A stretch of DNA of 64,000 bases from JAJAZB01 sp964244295 (lineage in GTDB: Bacteria; Bacteroidota; Bacteroidia; Cytophagales; Spirosomataceae), in contig CAXTIG010000003.1 of the NCBI GenBank assembly GCA_964244295.1, forward strand, positions 124,001 to 188,000. Reading direction: 5' to 3'. Of the stretch, positions 26,110 through 35,189 are shown piece by piece. Position numbers and translations under genes: made by a program. The notes under the pieces are model-generated. The model saw only the letters and a list, made by a program, of their open reading frames with translations, was not told the origin of the DNA and did not search any database. Each line of letters begins with the position of its first letter. The first letter of the stretch is position 1.

Positions 26110-26502
26110 TTATTTCACCACGGTTGCTTCCAGTTCAACCGTTAAAGTTGCGTAGAGGCCTTTCACTTCAATCAACGAAGTCGCTTGCTTGATGCCATGC
26201 TTGGCGATCCAGTTTTGATAGACATCCGAGCAGGTAGTGAAAAACTCCAAGGTTGACGTGGTGAACACATTCAACCGCACAATTCCTTTGCATTCGTACC
26301 CAGCCTCGCTGATCAGGTGTTCCAGGTTCTGAATGGTTTGGAGCAACTGGGTTCTCATGTCGGCGGCACTGGGTTGTCCCTCCGCGTCGATGGCCACCTG
26401 CCCGGAACAATAGAGGGTGCCTTCGGCCTGTTTGATTTCAACGGCCTGCACCGAATTGGTGAACTCACCCCATTTCCAGGGATCAACGGTTCGCTTTTGC
26501 AT
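26110..26502 (-). CDS. RidA family protein
   Basis: A 130-residue member of the RidA/YjgF family, proteins that hydrolyse reactive enamine/imine intermediates or act on related small molecules. The chain has the family strand-helix pattern: YCSGQVAIDAEGQPSAADMRTQLLQTIQNLEHLISEAG, written here as two parts around a conserved Leu-rich helix, then GIVRLNVFTTS. The conserved active-site Arg is in the expected place (IVRLNVF, about residue 89). I use the Met at 26502 (MQKRTVDPWKW) because the ten residues upstream are not family-like. It lies 91 bp after the WYL regulator on the same strand. Confidence 0.6.
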   Translation of the reverse strand: MQKRTVDPWKWGEFTNSVQAVEIKQAEGTLYCSGQVAIDAEGQPSAADMRTQLLQTIQNLEHLISEAGYECKGIVRLNVFTTSTLEFFTTCSDVYQNWIAKHGIKQATSLIEVKGLYATLTVELEATVVK

Positions 26503-26593
26503 TTGCTTTGCTTTTTGAGTTTGTGTAAACAAGGACGTTTGTCCCTTGACTCCACAAAATTCGCCGTAGCTACTGACAGCCCTATGTCAGACC

Positions 26594-27571
26594 CTAATCG
26601 GGGGCGCAAAAGAAATCGTGTGCCCGCTGGGCCAGCTCACGCAGGTGATCCCGTAACGCCAGCGGTTCGAGGATGGTAACGGCACCCGCGTAGGGCAGCA
26701 GCCAGGTAGCCAGGTAGAGGAGTGAGCCGATGAAAAAGGTCATCTCCACGTTGCCATCAGCCAGGATCTGATCGTGGGTCCAGCCGTACTGGCGTTTGGT
26801 ATCGTGCACGTGCTGCGCCGAAGCGGGCAGTACGGCGGTAGCCTGAAAGCGGATAACGACCTTTTCCTTCGACCGCCGGTTGGCCTCCTCAGCCCAGTAC
26901 TGTTGCAAAGTTTCGGGGCGCGCCGCAAAGACTTCCTCGCTGATGGTCAGGTGCTGGATGCGGTCGAGACGAAAATTCCGGAATGCCTGCCGCAACCGGC
27001 AATACGCCACGACGTGCCACTGCCAACTCAGGTACAGGCCGATTGGTTCCACGTCCCGGTAGGTTGCTGAGTCGGTGTCACCGGCACGATAGTCCAGGTG
27101 AACCACCCGTTGAGCCGTGATGGCCGTCACCAACTGCTGGTAGGCATTCGGGCGGGCGGGTGGGGCGGCTGGCCCCAGCACCTGGATGTGAGGGTCGAGG
27201 GTTTCGAGGTAATCACGGTCGGCGCGCCGTAACGCGGCCCGCAACTTGTCCATCGCCGCGCCACTGCGTTGAGCCGTGGGCGCGTCGGTGAGCCGGGCGA
27301 CCAGCTTTTCCGCCGTGAGCAGGGCAATGGCTTCTTCCCGCGTAAACATGACGGGCGGCAGCCGGTACCCCTCCAGCATGGTGTAGCCTTTCCCCTCCTG
27401 GGTGACCACCGGGATTCCCGCTCCTTCGAGGGTTCTGATGTCGCGGTAAATGGTACGCGTACTGACCGAAAAGCGATGCGCTAACTCGCTGGCGGTCAGG
27501 AGCCGTTTTGTTTGCAGCAGCGTCAGGAGGGCAACGAGGCGGGAAAGGCGGGTTATTTCGGGGTCAATCAT
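26594..27571 (-). CDS. YafY-type transcriptional regulator (HTH plus WYL)
   Basis: A 325-residue transcription factor. Residues 10-65 form a winged helix (LLTLLQTKRLLTASELAHRF, then VSTRTIYRDIRTLEGAGIPV), followed by a WYL-type ligand-sensing domain in the middle (AQRVVHLDYRAGD, GLYLSWQWHVVAYCRLRQAFR, FRLDRIQHL) and a C-terminal extension domain. Such regulators typically repress neighbouring genes and respond to a nucleotide or small ligand. Its likely targets are RidA downstream and itself. No signature of a CRISPR or defence role is visible. Confidence 0.85.
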   Translation of the reverse strand: MIDPEITRLSRLVALLTLLQTKRLLTASELAHRFSVSTRTIYRDIRTLEGAGIPVVTQEGKGYTMLEGYRLPPVMFTREEAIALLTAEKLVARLTDAPTAQRSGAAMDKLRAALRRADRDYLETLDPHIQVLGPAAPPARPNAYQQLVTAITAQRVVHLDYRAGDTDSATYRDVEPIGLYLSWQWHVVAYCRLRQAFRNFRLDRIQHLTISEEVFAARPETLQQYWAEEANRRSKEKVVIRFQATAVLPASAQHVHDTKRQYGWTHDQILADGNVEMTFFIGSLLYLATWLLPYAGAVTILEPLALRDHLRELAQRAHDFFCAPD

Positions 27572-27661
27572 CGGTTAGCAGGGTGGGGAGCTGGTTCAGG
27601 CGCATGTCGGTGGCGCGGGCGGGCGAATAAATTTACTTACCGAACCTAACTCTCCCTAAAA

Positions 27662-29308
27662 CTATCGCTTCGTCATCGACTCGAAAAAATCCCCCTGCTT
27701 CCAGGTAGGCCGGGTTGTGGCCTGGGCGATGAGGTAGCTGATTAGGAAATTGACCTGCGCGTACTTCCGGCCCGCCGACCAGACGAAGAAGCCGTCGGGG
27801 TTGTCGGAGGGGCGGTGGTAATTGGCCTCCCGCCAGGTCTTCACGTTCGCGGCGAGGTTCAGGGCCGGATTCGCCTTTTTGTACCCGTATTTGATGTGCA
27901 GCGCCGGAATTCCGGCTTTCACGAAATTGTACTGGTCGCTCCGCACGAAACGCCCCTCGGTCGGGTCGGGGTCAGGTTCAACGCTCAGGCTCACCAGCCG
28001 GGCGGCTTCTTCCACCACGGCTTGCAGGCTGCTGTGCTCGGCTCCGAGCGGCGCCACCGATTCCAGCGGGGCCAGCAATGTGGGCATGTCGGTGTTGATG
28101 CCGGCAACAATCTGGGCTTTGGGAACGGTCGGGAAAGCGGTGAAATACCCCGAACCCAGCAGGCCCATTTCTTCGGCGGTCACGCATAAAAACAGCAGCG
28201 AACGTTTAGGCTTCGGCGTCAGGTTGGCGTAGGTGCGGGCAATTTCCAGCGCGCAGGCGATGCCCGAAGCGTTGTCGTGGGCACCGTTGTAAATCGAGTC
28301 GCCGTTGACGGCCCGGCCCACGCCGAGGTGGTCGAGGTGAGCCGAGTGAATCACGTATTCGTTTTTCAGCTTTGGATCCGAGCCTTCCACTTTCCCGACG
28401 ACGTTGTAACTCACCACGTCCTCGAACGTGCTTTCGTAGTGGCCACTCAACGTACTTTTCAAGGCCTGACTGACGAATTTCCCCCGTTCGAGCACCTGCC
28501 AGGTGCTGTCGAGGCCGGCCTTTTCGGCGGCCATCAACGCTTTCAGGGTGGGCACCGCCAGGCCACCCGCCACCTGAATCGGCCCACCCAGCACCGAGGC
28601 CGAACTGACCCGCTTGCCCTCGGGCGACATCGCCGCCGTGATGCCGTTGAGGACGGTATTAGTGGCCCCGGCTTTAAACTGCACCATGTTCAGCGCGTAG
28701 TTGCAGACCAACACCCCCAGCGCCCCGTGCCGGGCAGCAAAATCCTGCAAGGTGGAGGGGTAGCCCAAGTGCAGCGCCACGTTGGCGGGGACGTTTTCGG
28801 GCGTTTTCCGCAACACCACCACGATTTTGCCCCGCACATCGATGCCCTTGTAATCGTCGTAGCCAAGTTGGGGGGCGTCGAACCCGGCCCCGACGAACAC
28901 CAGCGGCGCGCTGAAATCGACCGATTTTTTCTCCGGGTGCGGGTACAAAAACGCGTCGGTGCCCAGCGCCAGGGGGCGTTTCTCGCCGTTGGGCAAGGTC
29001 AGGGTGAGCGAGACCGATTCCCGAATCAATTTTGATTTCCGCAGTTGCACCGTTTGCAGGTAGGTGGCTTTTTCCCCCGCTGGCTTCAGGCCCATCGTTT
29101 TGAACTGGCCCACCACGTAATCGACCGCCATCTGGTAACCCGCCGTGCCGGGCTTGCGCCCCAGGAGGCGGTCGTCGGCTAAGTACATAACGTGGGCTTT
29201 GATGCGGTTGGAATCGACTTGGTCGAGTTGCTTTAGGAGTTGGGGGGAGACCTGGGCGTGGGTGAGGAGGGGGAAGAAAAAAGGGAGGAGATGAAGTAGA
29301 ATTTTCAT
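27662..29308 (-). CDS. Exported M28 family metallopeptidase
   Basis: A 548-residue secreted peptidase. A Sec signal (MKILLHLLPFFFPLLTHAQ) is followed by a lid or PA-like insertion (residues about 110-300, with YKGIDVRGKIVVVL) within an M28 catalytic domain. Zinc ligands are visible in HSAHLDHLG, GAHDNASG, TAEEMGLLGS (catalytic Glu pair) and later GINTDMPT; the last His is in PALHIKYGYKK. This is the Bacteroidota aminopeptidase/folate-hydrolase type that trims peptides outside the cytoplasm. The Met at 29308 is chosen as it opens the signal peptide; an upstream frame to 29362 is not plausible. It diverges from xisH. Confidence 0.88.
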   Translation of the reverse strand: MKILLHLLPFFFPLLTHAQVSPQLLKQLDQVDSNRIKAHVMYLADDRLLGRKPGTAGYQMAVDYVVGQFKTMGLKPAGEKATYLQTVQLRKSKLIRESVSLTLTLPNGEKRPLALGTDAFLYPHPEKKSVDFSAPLVFVGAGFDAPQLGYDDYKGIDVRGKIVVVLRKTPENVPANVALHLGYPSTLQDFAARHGALGVLVCNYALNMVQFKAGATNTVLNGITAAMSPEGKRVSSASVLGGPIQVAGGLAVPTLKALMAAEKAGLDSTWQVLERGKFVSQALKSTLSGHYESTFEDVVSYNVVGKVEGSDPKLKNEYVIHSAHLDHLGVGRAVNGDSIYNGAHDNASGIACALEIARTYANLTPKPKRSLLFLCVTAEEMGLLGSGYFTAFPTVPKAQIVAGINTDMPTLLAPLESVAPLGAEHSSLQAVVEEAARLVSLSVEPDPDPTEGRFVRSDQYNFVKAGIPALHIKYGYKKANPALNLAANVKTWREANYHRPSDNPDGFFVWSAGRKYAQVNFLISYLIAQATTRPTWKQGDFFESMTKR

Positions 29309-29446
29309 TTGACGTGGAATAGACTGGAGACAATAGGAGAAACCGAATGCGCATATCGCCAAGAGGGTCGACGGCTTTGGTTCGTAAAAATCGCCTAATT
29401 TTACAAAATGGCCCGCGATTTATTTCATCAGGCAGTTCGGTAGGCG

Positions 29447-29824
29447 TTGCACGCCGACGGTTGGTTCATCACGCACGACCCGCTTATTTTGAAGACCGGG
29501 GGGTTACGGATGGAAATCGATTTAGCGGCTGAACACGTACTGGCCGCCGAGCGCGGGACTGAACGCATTGCTATCGAAGTGAAGAGTTTTCTAGGGAAAT
29601 CAAAACTTAACGACTTTTACGAAGCAAAGGGTCAGTACGACGTGTACCGGCTGGGTTTGCAGAAAGAAGAGCCGTCTCGAAAACTGTATTTGGCCATCGA
29701 TTCGGACATTGTTCAAACGTTCTTCCAAAAAGCCCTTATTGCCGAGTCGCTGGAAAATGATGCCATTTCTCTACTCGTTTTCGACGTGACTACCAACCGA
29801 ATCACCCAATGGATACCCCGATAA
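29447..29824 (+). CDS. xisH: XisH-like protein, N-terminus interrupted by an in-frame stop
   Basis: A 125-residue XisH-like protein, a group named after the fdxN-element excision factor of cyanobacteria and believed to have a PD-(D/E)xK-type nuclease fold. The core is intact: DGWFITHDPL, then IAIEVKSFLGKSKLNDF and KGQYDVYRLGL. The family N-terminus is found upstream in the same frame (ATG at 29408, MARDLFHQAVR) but a TAG at 29441-29443 interrupts it at codon 12; the listed start is a TTG just after it. So either translation restarts, the stop is read through, or the gene is inactive. It overlaps xisI by 16 bp. Confidence 0.7.
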   Translation: MHADGWFITHDPLILKTGGLRMEIDLAAEHVLAAERGTERIAIEVKSFLGKSKLNDFYEAKGQYDVYRLGLQKEEPSRKLYLAIDSDIVQTFFQKALIAESLENDAISLLVFDVTTNRITQWIPR

Positions 29825-30156
29825 CCCGCTACCGCGAAATCATCGTTGCCTTATTGGAATCGTATGCCAACGCCCCCTCGGTGGGCATGGCCGGGGAGGA
29901 GATTGAAGAGCAACTCATTCTGGATGCCCAACGCGATCATTACCAAATCCTGACCATCGGCTGGGAAGCCGGAAAGCGGGTGTACTATCCGGTGTTTCAC
30001 CTCGACATCCGCGACGGCAAAATCTGGGTTCAGGAAGATGCCACCGACTTCGACCTGGTCGGCGAGCTTGAACGCCGGGGCGTGGCAAAAAGCGACATCG
30101 TCCTCGCTTTTCAGGCTCCCTACAAGCGGGTGTTTAGTGGGTATGCGGTGGGGTAA
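29809..30156 (+). CDS. xisI: XisI-like protein
   Basis: A 115-residue XisI-like protein, the usual partner of XisH. Typical features are an opening helix YREIIVALLESYAN, the strand LTIGWEAGKRVYYPVFHLDI, the segment GKIWVQEDATDFDLVGELERRGV, then IVLAFQAPYKRVFSGYAV at the end. The gene starts inside the end of xisH, which implies translational coupling. Function of the pair outside nitrogen-fixation gene rearrangement is unknown; wide spread in bacteria and frequent mobility suggest a toxin-antitoxin or defence role, but this is inference. Confidence 0.85.
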   Translation: MDTPITRYREIIVALLESYANAPSVGMAGEEIEEQLILDAQRDHYQILTIGWEAGKRVYYPVFHLDIRDGKIWVQEDATDFDLVGELERRGVAKSDIVLAFQAPYKRVFSGYAVG

Positions 30157-30400
30157 AAAGTGGTCGAAGATTAGAGGTATTTGCGTCTAATGTTGCAACC
30201 ACCCGAAAACTTCCTCATCACGATTTTCTTCGAAAAATTACGGCCAATGGGGCGATCAGTTCTCGCTTTACCCCCTCTTCCCCACCCGTTATTCACTCAA
30301 GCCCACCAGCTACCAAGTCCGGCTGGCCGCCCCGTACCCATGACCTTACTTTTGGGTCACGGCTCAGGCACCTGCGCTTGCTGCCCTTTCCAACGCAATC
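30157..30400. other. Intergenic region with a promoter box
   Basis: A 244 bp gap without a supported gene. TACTTTTG at 30347-30354 is an exact TAnnTTTG box, 46 bp before the next start, and is the likely promoter of the DUF4468 gene. No clear TTG element is found upstream of it. Confidence 0.4.
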
Positions 30401-30946
30401 ATGCAAAACGTACTTCTTCTTCTCGTACTGGCGGCTGGGCTGGTACCCCATTCGATGAGCGCCCTTTGTCCTCCCGTGATGACCAACGGCAAATTGCACG
30501 GCATTCTGCCCGTGGTCAACCAGCGCGTCCGCTACTCGGAGGTGGTCGATTGCGGCAGCGTGTCGCAGGCCGAGTTGTTTCGCCGCGCCCGGTTGTGGGT
30601 GGCGCAGTCCTGCCATTCGGCTCAGGATTCGTTCGCCCTGAGCGACAAAGAAACCGGCGATGTCGTGGGCCGGGTTACGCAGGTAGTCACGGTGCCCCAT
30701 TCGGAAACGTCCCCCGGTGGCGTGTACACGTTCCGGTACAACCTGGTGGTGGAATGTACCAACCGCAAGTACCGGGTCACCCTGAGCCAAGTCGAACTGG
30801 AAGACGGAGGCCGACCCGCGCCGATTGAAACGTACTGCCAGAAACCGGAAAAAGACCTTCAGGTGGTCTACGCCGCCCTCGATACCCAACTTCGGGGCGT
30901 GCTGGCGGGGCTTCAGGAAGGGGTGAAGAACTACCAGGCGTTTTAG
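30401..30946 (+). CDS. DUF4468-like secreted protein
   Basis: A 181-residue exported protein. A signal peptide (about residues 1-21) is followed by a DUF4468-like domain with TBP-like fold: ELFRRARLWVAQSCHSAQD, SDKETGDVVGRV, then the strand-rich FRYNLVVECTNRKYRVTLSQVEL written here in short form around YNLVVEC. Four cysteines in the mature chain (CPPV, VDCGS, QSCHS, VECTN) may form disulphides. The domain is common in Bacteroidota and its function is unknown. It stands between xisI and the GH20 gene, convergent with the latter by 28 bp. Confidence 0.7.
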   Translation: MQNVLLLLVLAAGLVPHSMSALCPPVMTNGKLHGILPVVNQRVRYSEVVDCGSVSQAELFRRARLWVAQSCHSAQDSFALSDKETGDVVGRVTQVVTVPHSETSPGGVYTFRYNLVVECTNRKYRVTLSQVELEDGGRPAPIETYCQKPEKDLQVVYAALDTQLRGVLAGLQEGVKNYQAF

Positions 30947-30974
30947 GTGCGGAAATACTGGCCTACTCCTAAGC

Positions 30975-32090
30975 TCACCTCGATTCACTCAACCGGGTTA
31001 TCTCGCCGAACATCGCCTTGAAACAGTCCGCCTGCGTGGCACCTTCGGTGGCGGCGGCGGTCTTTTCCCCGTAAAATTCGTCTAAAAACGGCCCAACTCC
31101 CGACCACACGGTTTGCACCATACCCTGAAACCGCTCCCGCATTGGGGGCGTCAACGAGGCCCGGTACCGCACCATGTCCTGGGTTTGGGCCACGGCCACC
31201 TGCGGCATTTTCCAGGGACACGTCACGACGCTGAATCCTTTCGTGGCAAAATATACGGCGGTCTGGTCGGGGCGTTCGTAGTGCCAGTCGCAAATCAGCA
31301 CGTCTTTTTCGATCAGGTCGATGGCCCGGTGGGTGTTGTTGAAACTGCCTTCCCACAACCCAATCCCGGTGGTTTTGCCGTCGATGAGGCGGTCACCCCA
31401 AATCCAGAGTTTCCGGCCCGTTTGCGCGAGGTGATCCCGAATTTTGTTGACCTCTCCGGCGAACAACTCGGCTTTGTCCCGTCCCGAACAGCGCGGGCAT
31501 TTCTCGTCGCCGAGGTAAAATACCTCGTCCATGCCCGCGTGGAAGGCATCGGTTTCAAACACCCCGACGATTTCATCGACCAGCGCAAACACCACCCGGT
31601 GAACCTCCGGGTGCAGGGGGCAGTAGCTTTTGCAATACAGTCCGTCCGGGTTGGGCCAGGCGTAGGTTTTGGGCATCATCACGTGCGGCGTCTCGTCAAA
31701 TTGCGGGTACACGCGCAGCAGGTTCGTGGTTTTAGTTGCCCAGGATTGGTGACCCAGCAGGTTGATTTGCGGAATGATCCGAATGTTGTTTTTCCGACAG
31801 GCCGCCACCAGTTTTTTAACGTCCCGTCGGGAAAGAGCCACGCTGTCCCGCAGTTCGGGGTGACTTTCAAACTGGTAGTTGAAATCGATCCGAAGAATCA
31901 GCGTGTTTACCCGCCGGGGAGCCAGTTCGTCGTCGATGAACGTGACAAACCGGTCAAGCTGCTTAGCCGACGGAGCCGCGATGCAAAACCCCCGGATGGG
32001 CAGTAAACTATCCGCCTTGCTCTGGGCCTGGAGGACCGGACTCATTAAACTCAGGGTGGCTAAAACAAAAAAGCGTAGGGGGACAGTCAT
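30975..32090 (-). CDS. Exported GH20-like beta-N-acetylhexosaminidase
   Basis: A 371-residue secreted protein with a GH20-type TIM barrel. After a signal peptide ending VLQAQ the barrel runs through NTLILRIDFNYQF, RIIPQINLLGHQSW, LHPEVHRVVFALVDEIV and FHAGMDEVFYLGDEKCP, where the Asp-Glu pair is the position of the catalytic acid in GH20; KLWIWGDRLIDG and LICDWHYE follow. It is shorter than classical hexosaminidases because it lacks the N-terminal GH20b domain, as seen in a number of Bacteroidota members. It likely removes amino sugars from glycans outside the cell. Substrate remains unproved. Confidence 0.75.
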   Translation of the reverse strand: MTVPLRFFVLATLSLMSPVLQAQSKADSLLPIRGFCIAAPSAKQLDRFVTFIDDELAPRRVNTLILRIDFNYQFESHPELRDSVALSRRDVKKLVAACRKNNIRIIPQINLLGHQSWATKTTNLLRVYPQFDETPHVMMPKTYAWPNPDGLYCKSYCPLHPEVHRVVFALVDEIVGVFETDAFHAGMDEVFYLGDEKCPRCSGRDKAELFAGEVNKIRDHLAQTGRKLWIWGDRLIDGKTTGIGLWEGSFNNTHRAIDLIEKDVLICDWHYERPDQTAVYFATKGFSVVTCPWKMPQVAVAQTQDMVRYRASLTPPMRERFQGMVQTVWSGVGPFLDEFYGEKTAAATEGATQADCFKAMFGEITRLSESR

Positions 32091-32151
32091 GGAAACTTGG
32101 GTAAAAAGCTGAATCTGTTTAAGAGTTTCAAAAAAAGTGGCTGAATCGGGC

Positions 32152-32240
32152 GGGGGTCACCCTGAGCGGAGTCGAAGGGCGTGCGGTGGGCAGACTCGGC
32201 GGCCTGCGCACGCCCTTCGACTCCGCTCAGGGTGACCCCC
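32152..32240. repeat. Palindromic element, GTCACCCTGAG family, copy 1
   Basis: Perfect 34 bp arms at 32152-32185 and 32207-32240 around a 21 bp centre. The tip reads GGGGGTCACCCTGAGCGGAG and the inner part GTCGAAGGGCGTGCG. A second copy with 41 bp arms is at 43446-43545. It occupies most of the gap between the GH20 start and the GH30 stop. Confidence 0.9.
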
Positions 32241-32338
32241 GCAGCTAAAGAATCAAAATCCTAAAGAGCTTCTAAGCATGAGTTGAACCAATTCGGGTCA
32301 GAAAACACGGAAGCAGACGCCCTGAAATTCGGGGCTAT

Positions 32339-33757
32339 TCACCAAACGTACGTCCCGACCGCTCCGGCGTTCAGCGTCGTGCTGACGCCTTTTTCACCCA
32401 CCCGAATCGTGAAGGATTGCGGCCCCGGACTGTCGTTGAGGACGATCAGCACGGTGCGGCCTTCGGGATTTTTGAAGGCTACGTTGGGCAATCCCCCCGG
32501 AAGTGTGGAGGCGACGCGCACCGAGCCGGGCCGCACCAATTTGGCCGCGTGGGCCACGATGTAGTACGCCGGGTTGCGGGTCACGGCGCTGCCGGCAATC
32601 GTCACCGCGCCGAGGCACTCGGTGCAGCCGCCTTCGGTGTGCGGGTTCTGGGCCGGGTCGGCGGCCAGGTTCCACTCCAGCACGGTGCGGCACCAGTTGC
32701 GGGGCGCGCCGATAATCAAGTTTTTAACGTGCCAGCCCAAATCGCCGCCGAAGTTGCCCGGCGCGCCAATCCACTGTTCGGTAAAGTAGAGCGCCTTGTC
32801 GGGGTGCGCCTCGTGCAGGGGCGTGAGGGCATCGATGCTGCCGCCGTAGAGGTGAAACGCCGAGCCGTCCACAAATTGCCGGGCTTCCGGGTCGTTGAGA
32901 ATGGATTGGGGGTAATCCACCCGGTCGGCGTTGTGGTCGTAAAGGATGATTTTCGTGTCGAGCTTCGCGGCGCGGAAGGCCGGACCGAGGTTTTTTTTGA
33001 TGAACATCGCCTGCTCGTCCGCCAGCATGAGCAGGCTGGGGTTGTTGCCGGGGTGCAGGGGTTCGTTTTGAATCGTGATGGCGTCGATGCGGATGCCTTC
33101 CGCCTTCATGCCCTCGATGTATTTCACAAAATACCGGGCGTAGGCCTCGTACCACTCGGGCTTCAGGCTGCCGCCCTTCGAGTGCCCGTTGGTTTTCATC
33201 CAAACCGGCGGCGACCAGGGCGATCCCATCAATTTAATTGCGGGGTTGATAGCCAAAATCTCCTTCAGCGTCGGAATCACGTCGGCCCGGTCGGGGTCGA
33301 GGCTGAAACGGCTCAGGGTGGGATCGGTTTGCCCAGCGGGCAGGTCATCGTACGAAAACACCCGGTCGCTCAAGTCCGAGGCCCCGATGCTCAGCCGCAG
33401 GTAACTCACGCCAATGCCCGTGCCCTCGGTGCCAAACAACTCGGTCAGCAGCGCGGCGCGGTCGGCGGCGGGCATTCGCCGGAGGAGCTGGGCGCTGCCT
33501 CCGGTGAGGGTGTAGCCAAAGCCATCCATCGTCTGGAAGGTTTTACCCGTGTCCACGTCGATACGCGTACCGCCGGGGGCTACCGGACCGAACGCCAGGG
33601 ATTCCGGCTGTTTCTGGAAAAGTGCGGAACGGTCGGGGTTGGTGAGCCAGCGGGAGACGGACGGCGACGTACCTGCCGTCGTGTGGTCAGTCGGATTTTC
33701 CCGGCAGGCCACACTGACCCAGCAAACGAAGGCCAGCCCGAGGAGGGGTGTTTTCAT
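32339..33757 (-). CDS. GH30 family glycosidase lipoprotein
   Basis: A 472-residue glycoside hydrolase of family 30 (glucosylceramidase/beta-glucosidase/beta-1,6-glucanase relatives). It has a lipoprotein signal with lipobox VSVAC (Cys18). The TIM barrel starts DTGKTFQTMDGFGYTLTGGS; the acid/base Glu is in ITIQNEPLHP and the nucleophile Glu in LYFTEQWIG. The C-terminal beta-sandwich closes with VLIVLNDSPGPQSFTIR. These two Glu motifs fix the family, while the sugar linkage is open; beta-1,6-glucan or steryl glucoside-like substrates are usual for secreted bacterial members. It is followed by the palindrome at 32152-32240. Confidence 0.9.
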   Translation of the reverse strand: MKTPLLGLAFVCWVSVACRENPTDHTTAGTSPSVSRWLTNPDRSALFQKQPESLAFGPVAPGGTRIDVDTGKTFQTMDGFGYTLTGGSAQLLRRMPAADRAALLTELFGTEGTGIGVSYLRLSIGASDLSDRVFSYDDLPAGQTDPTLSRFSLDPDRADVIPTLKEILAINPAIKLMGSPWSPPVWMKTNGHSKGGSLKPEWYEAYARYFVKYIEGMKAEGIRIDAITIQNEPLHPGNNPSLLMLADEQAMFIKKNLGPAFRAAKLDTKIILYDHNADRVDYPQSILNDPEARQFVDGSAFHLYGGSIDALTPLHEAHPDKALYFTEQWIGAPGNFGGDLGWHVKNLIIGAPRNWCRTVLEWNLAADPAQNPHTEGGCTECLGAVTIAGSAVTRNPAYYIVAHAAKLVRPGSVRVASTLPGGLPNVAFKNPEGRTVLIVLNDSPGPQSFTIRVGEKGVSTTLNAGAVGTYVW

Positions 33758-33792
33758 GGGTGCAACCTACGAAAAACGAAGGCGTCACCGAC

Positions 33793-35136
33793 TCACCCAA
33801 ACACCGTCGCCGCCAAAAACTGATTCTGAAACTTCCCCTGCGGGTCGAACTCCCGCGCCAGCGCCCGAAACGCGGTCAGCTTTTCGTAGCGCGCCTGGAG
33901 TTGGGCGGCGGGTACCGTGAACAGCTTGCCCCAGTGGGGCCGCACGCCGAAGGGGGCCAGTTCGCGCTCGATGATTGGCAACAATTTCCGCACGGCGGGC
34001 CAGTCCTGCTGCCAGGTGAAGTGAATCGCCACGCTCGCTTGCCGGTAGCAGGGACTCATCCAGAATTCATCGGCGGCGATGGTGCGGATTTCCGAAATCA
34101 TCAGGTGCGGACTGACTTGCGCGTGGAGTTTTTGCACCGCCAGAATGGCCTCGACGGCGTGGCGGCGCGGCACGAAAAACTCCGATTGTAATTCCTTGCC
34201 GCTGCTGGGCGTGAAGCCCATCCGAAAGTGCGGCATCCGCTCGTACCAGGGGCCGGGCACGCCCATCTGCTCGGTGCAGTTTTCGGCGGACAATTCCACA
34301 ATCGGGTGGAGGTTGCGGGTGGCGCGTTTTGCCCCGAAAAACTCCGGCGCGGCAGCGGGCTTCGTGCCCGGTTCCACGCGGCGTTTGATCCAGACTTCGT
34401 TGCAACGCTCGGCCCGCCAGTCGGTGAACAGGCTGACGCTGTCGCCGCTCGTGGTGATGGCGTCGAAGTGGGTTTTCAACTGCGAAAGGGGCAGGTTTTC
34501 GTACACGTCCTGCCGCATTTGAAAGGTGGGTTGCACGTCGAGCGTCACCTTCGTCACCACGCCCAGCGCACCCAACCCCACCACCGCCCCGCGAAACCGC
34601 TCGCCGTCCCGTTCCCGCGAAAGCGTCACGACCTCGCCCGCCGCCGTGACCAGTTCAATCGCCGCCACCGCCGTCGACAAATTCCCATTTTTATCCCCCG
34701 ACCCGTGCGTGGCCGTGGTGCAGGCCCCGGCGATGGAAATGTGCGGCAGCGAAGCCAGGTTGTGCAAGGCAAAACCTTTTTTGTGCAGCGTGGGGCACAA
34801 TTGCCCGTAGCTCATCCCCGCCCCGACCGTGACCCGGCGGGCCTTTGTGTCGAGGGAAATAAGTTGGTCGAGGGGCCGGACGGAAATCAGGTTGTCGCGG
34901 CTGTCGGCGATGCCGTTGAAGCAATGCCGGGTGCCGAGGACTTTGAGTTTTTTGTGCTTTTTGACCAACGCCTGTACGTCTGCGACGGACTTCGCCGGAA
35001 AGAGCCGGTTCGTGCTGTACTCGTAATTTCCCGCCCAGTTTTTGAGTTTTTCGTCCCTGGCCCAGGCGGTGAGCGGGGCGAGAACGGGTGCAGCCAGCGC
35101 GGCGGCGGAAAGGTGGAGGAAGGTGCGTTTTTTCAT
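33793..35136 (-). CDS. Exported FAD-linked oxidase, alditol oxidase-like
   Basis: A 447-residue flavoprotein of the vanillyl-alcohol oxidase superfamily. After an N-terminal signal (KKRTFLHLSAAALAAP, possibly a Tat-type KR signal) it has the FAD-binding part with VLGTRHCFN, whose His is the expected site of covalent flavin attachment in alditol oxidases, then ISIAGACTTATHGSG and LGALGVVTKVTLDV. The C-terminal ALO-type domain ends FRALAREFDPQGKFQNQFL. It should oxidise sugar alcohols or a related sugar lactone using oxygen. It is next to two glycosidase genes, so polyol or monosaccharide metabolism would fit. Confidence 0.85.
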   Translation of the reverse strand: MKKRTFLHLSAAALAAPVLAPLTAWARDEKLKNWAGNYEYSTNRLFPAKSVADVQALVKKHKKLKVLGTRHCFNGIADSRDNLISVRPLDQLISLDTKARRVTVGAGMSYGQLCPTLHKKGFALHNLASLPHISIAGACTTATHGSGDKNGNLSTAVAAIELVTAAGEVVTLSRERDGERFRGAVVGLGALGVVTKVTLDVQPTFQMRQDVYENLPLSQLKTHFDAITTSGDSVSLFTDWRAERCNEVWIKRRVEPGTKPAAAPEFFGAKRATRNLHPIVELSAENCTEQMGVPGPWYERMPHFRMGFTPSSGKELQSEFFVPRRHAVEAILAVQKLHAQVSPHLMISEIRTIAADEFWMSPCYRQASVAIHFTWQQDWPAVRKLLPIIERELAPFGVRPHWGKLFTVPAAQLQARYEKLTAFRALAREFDPQGKFQNQFLAATVFG

Positions 35137-35189
35137 GGGGGTAGAGGTTTTTGTTGGAGCAAGTTAGGCGAAAGGCCGTTCTACGGAGG

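Noticed and set aside
30181..30828. A 215-codon open frame overlapping the DUF4468 gene
   Set aside because: It is in another frame, Arg/Pro-rich, with no family; the DUF4468 frame has a signal peptide and domain motifs.
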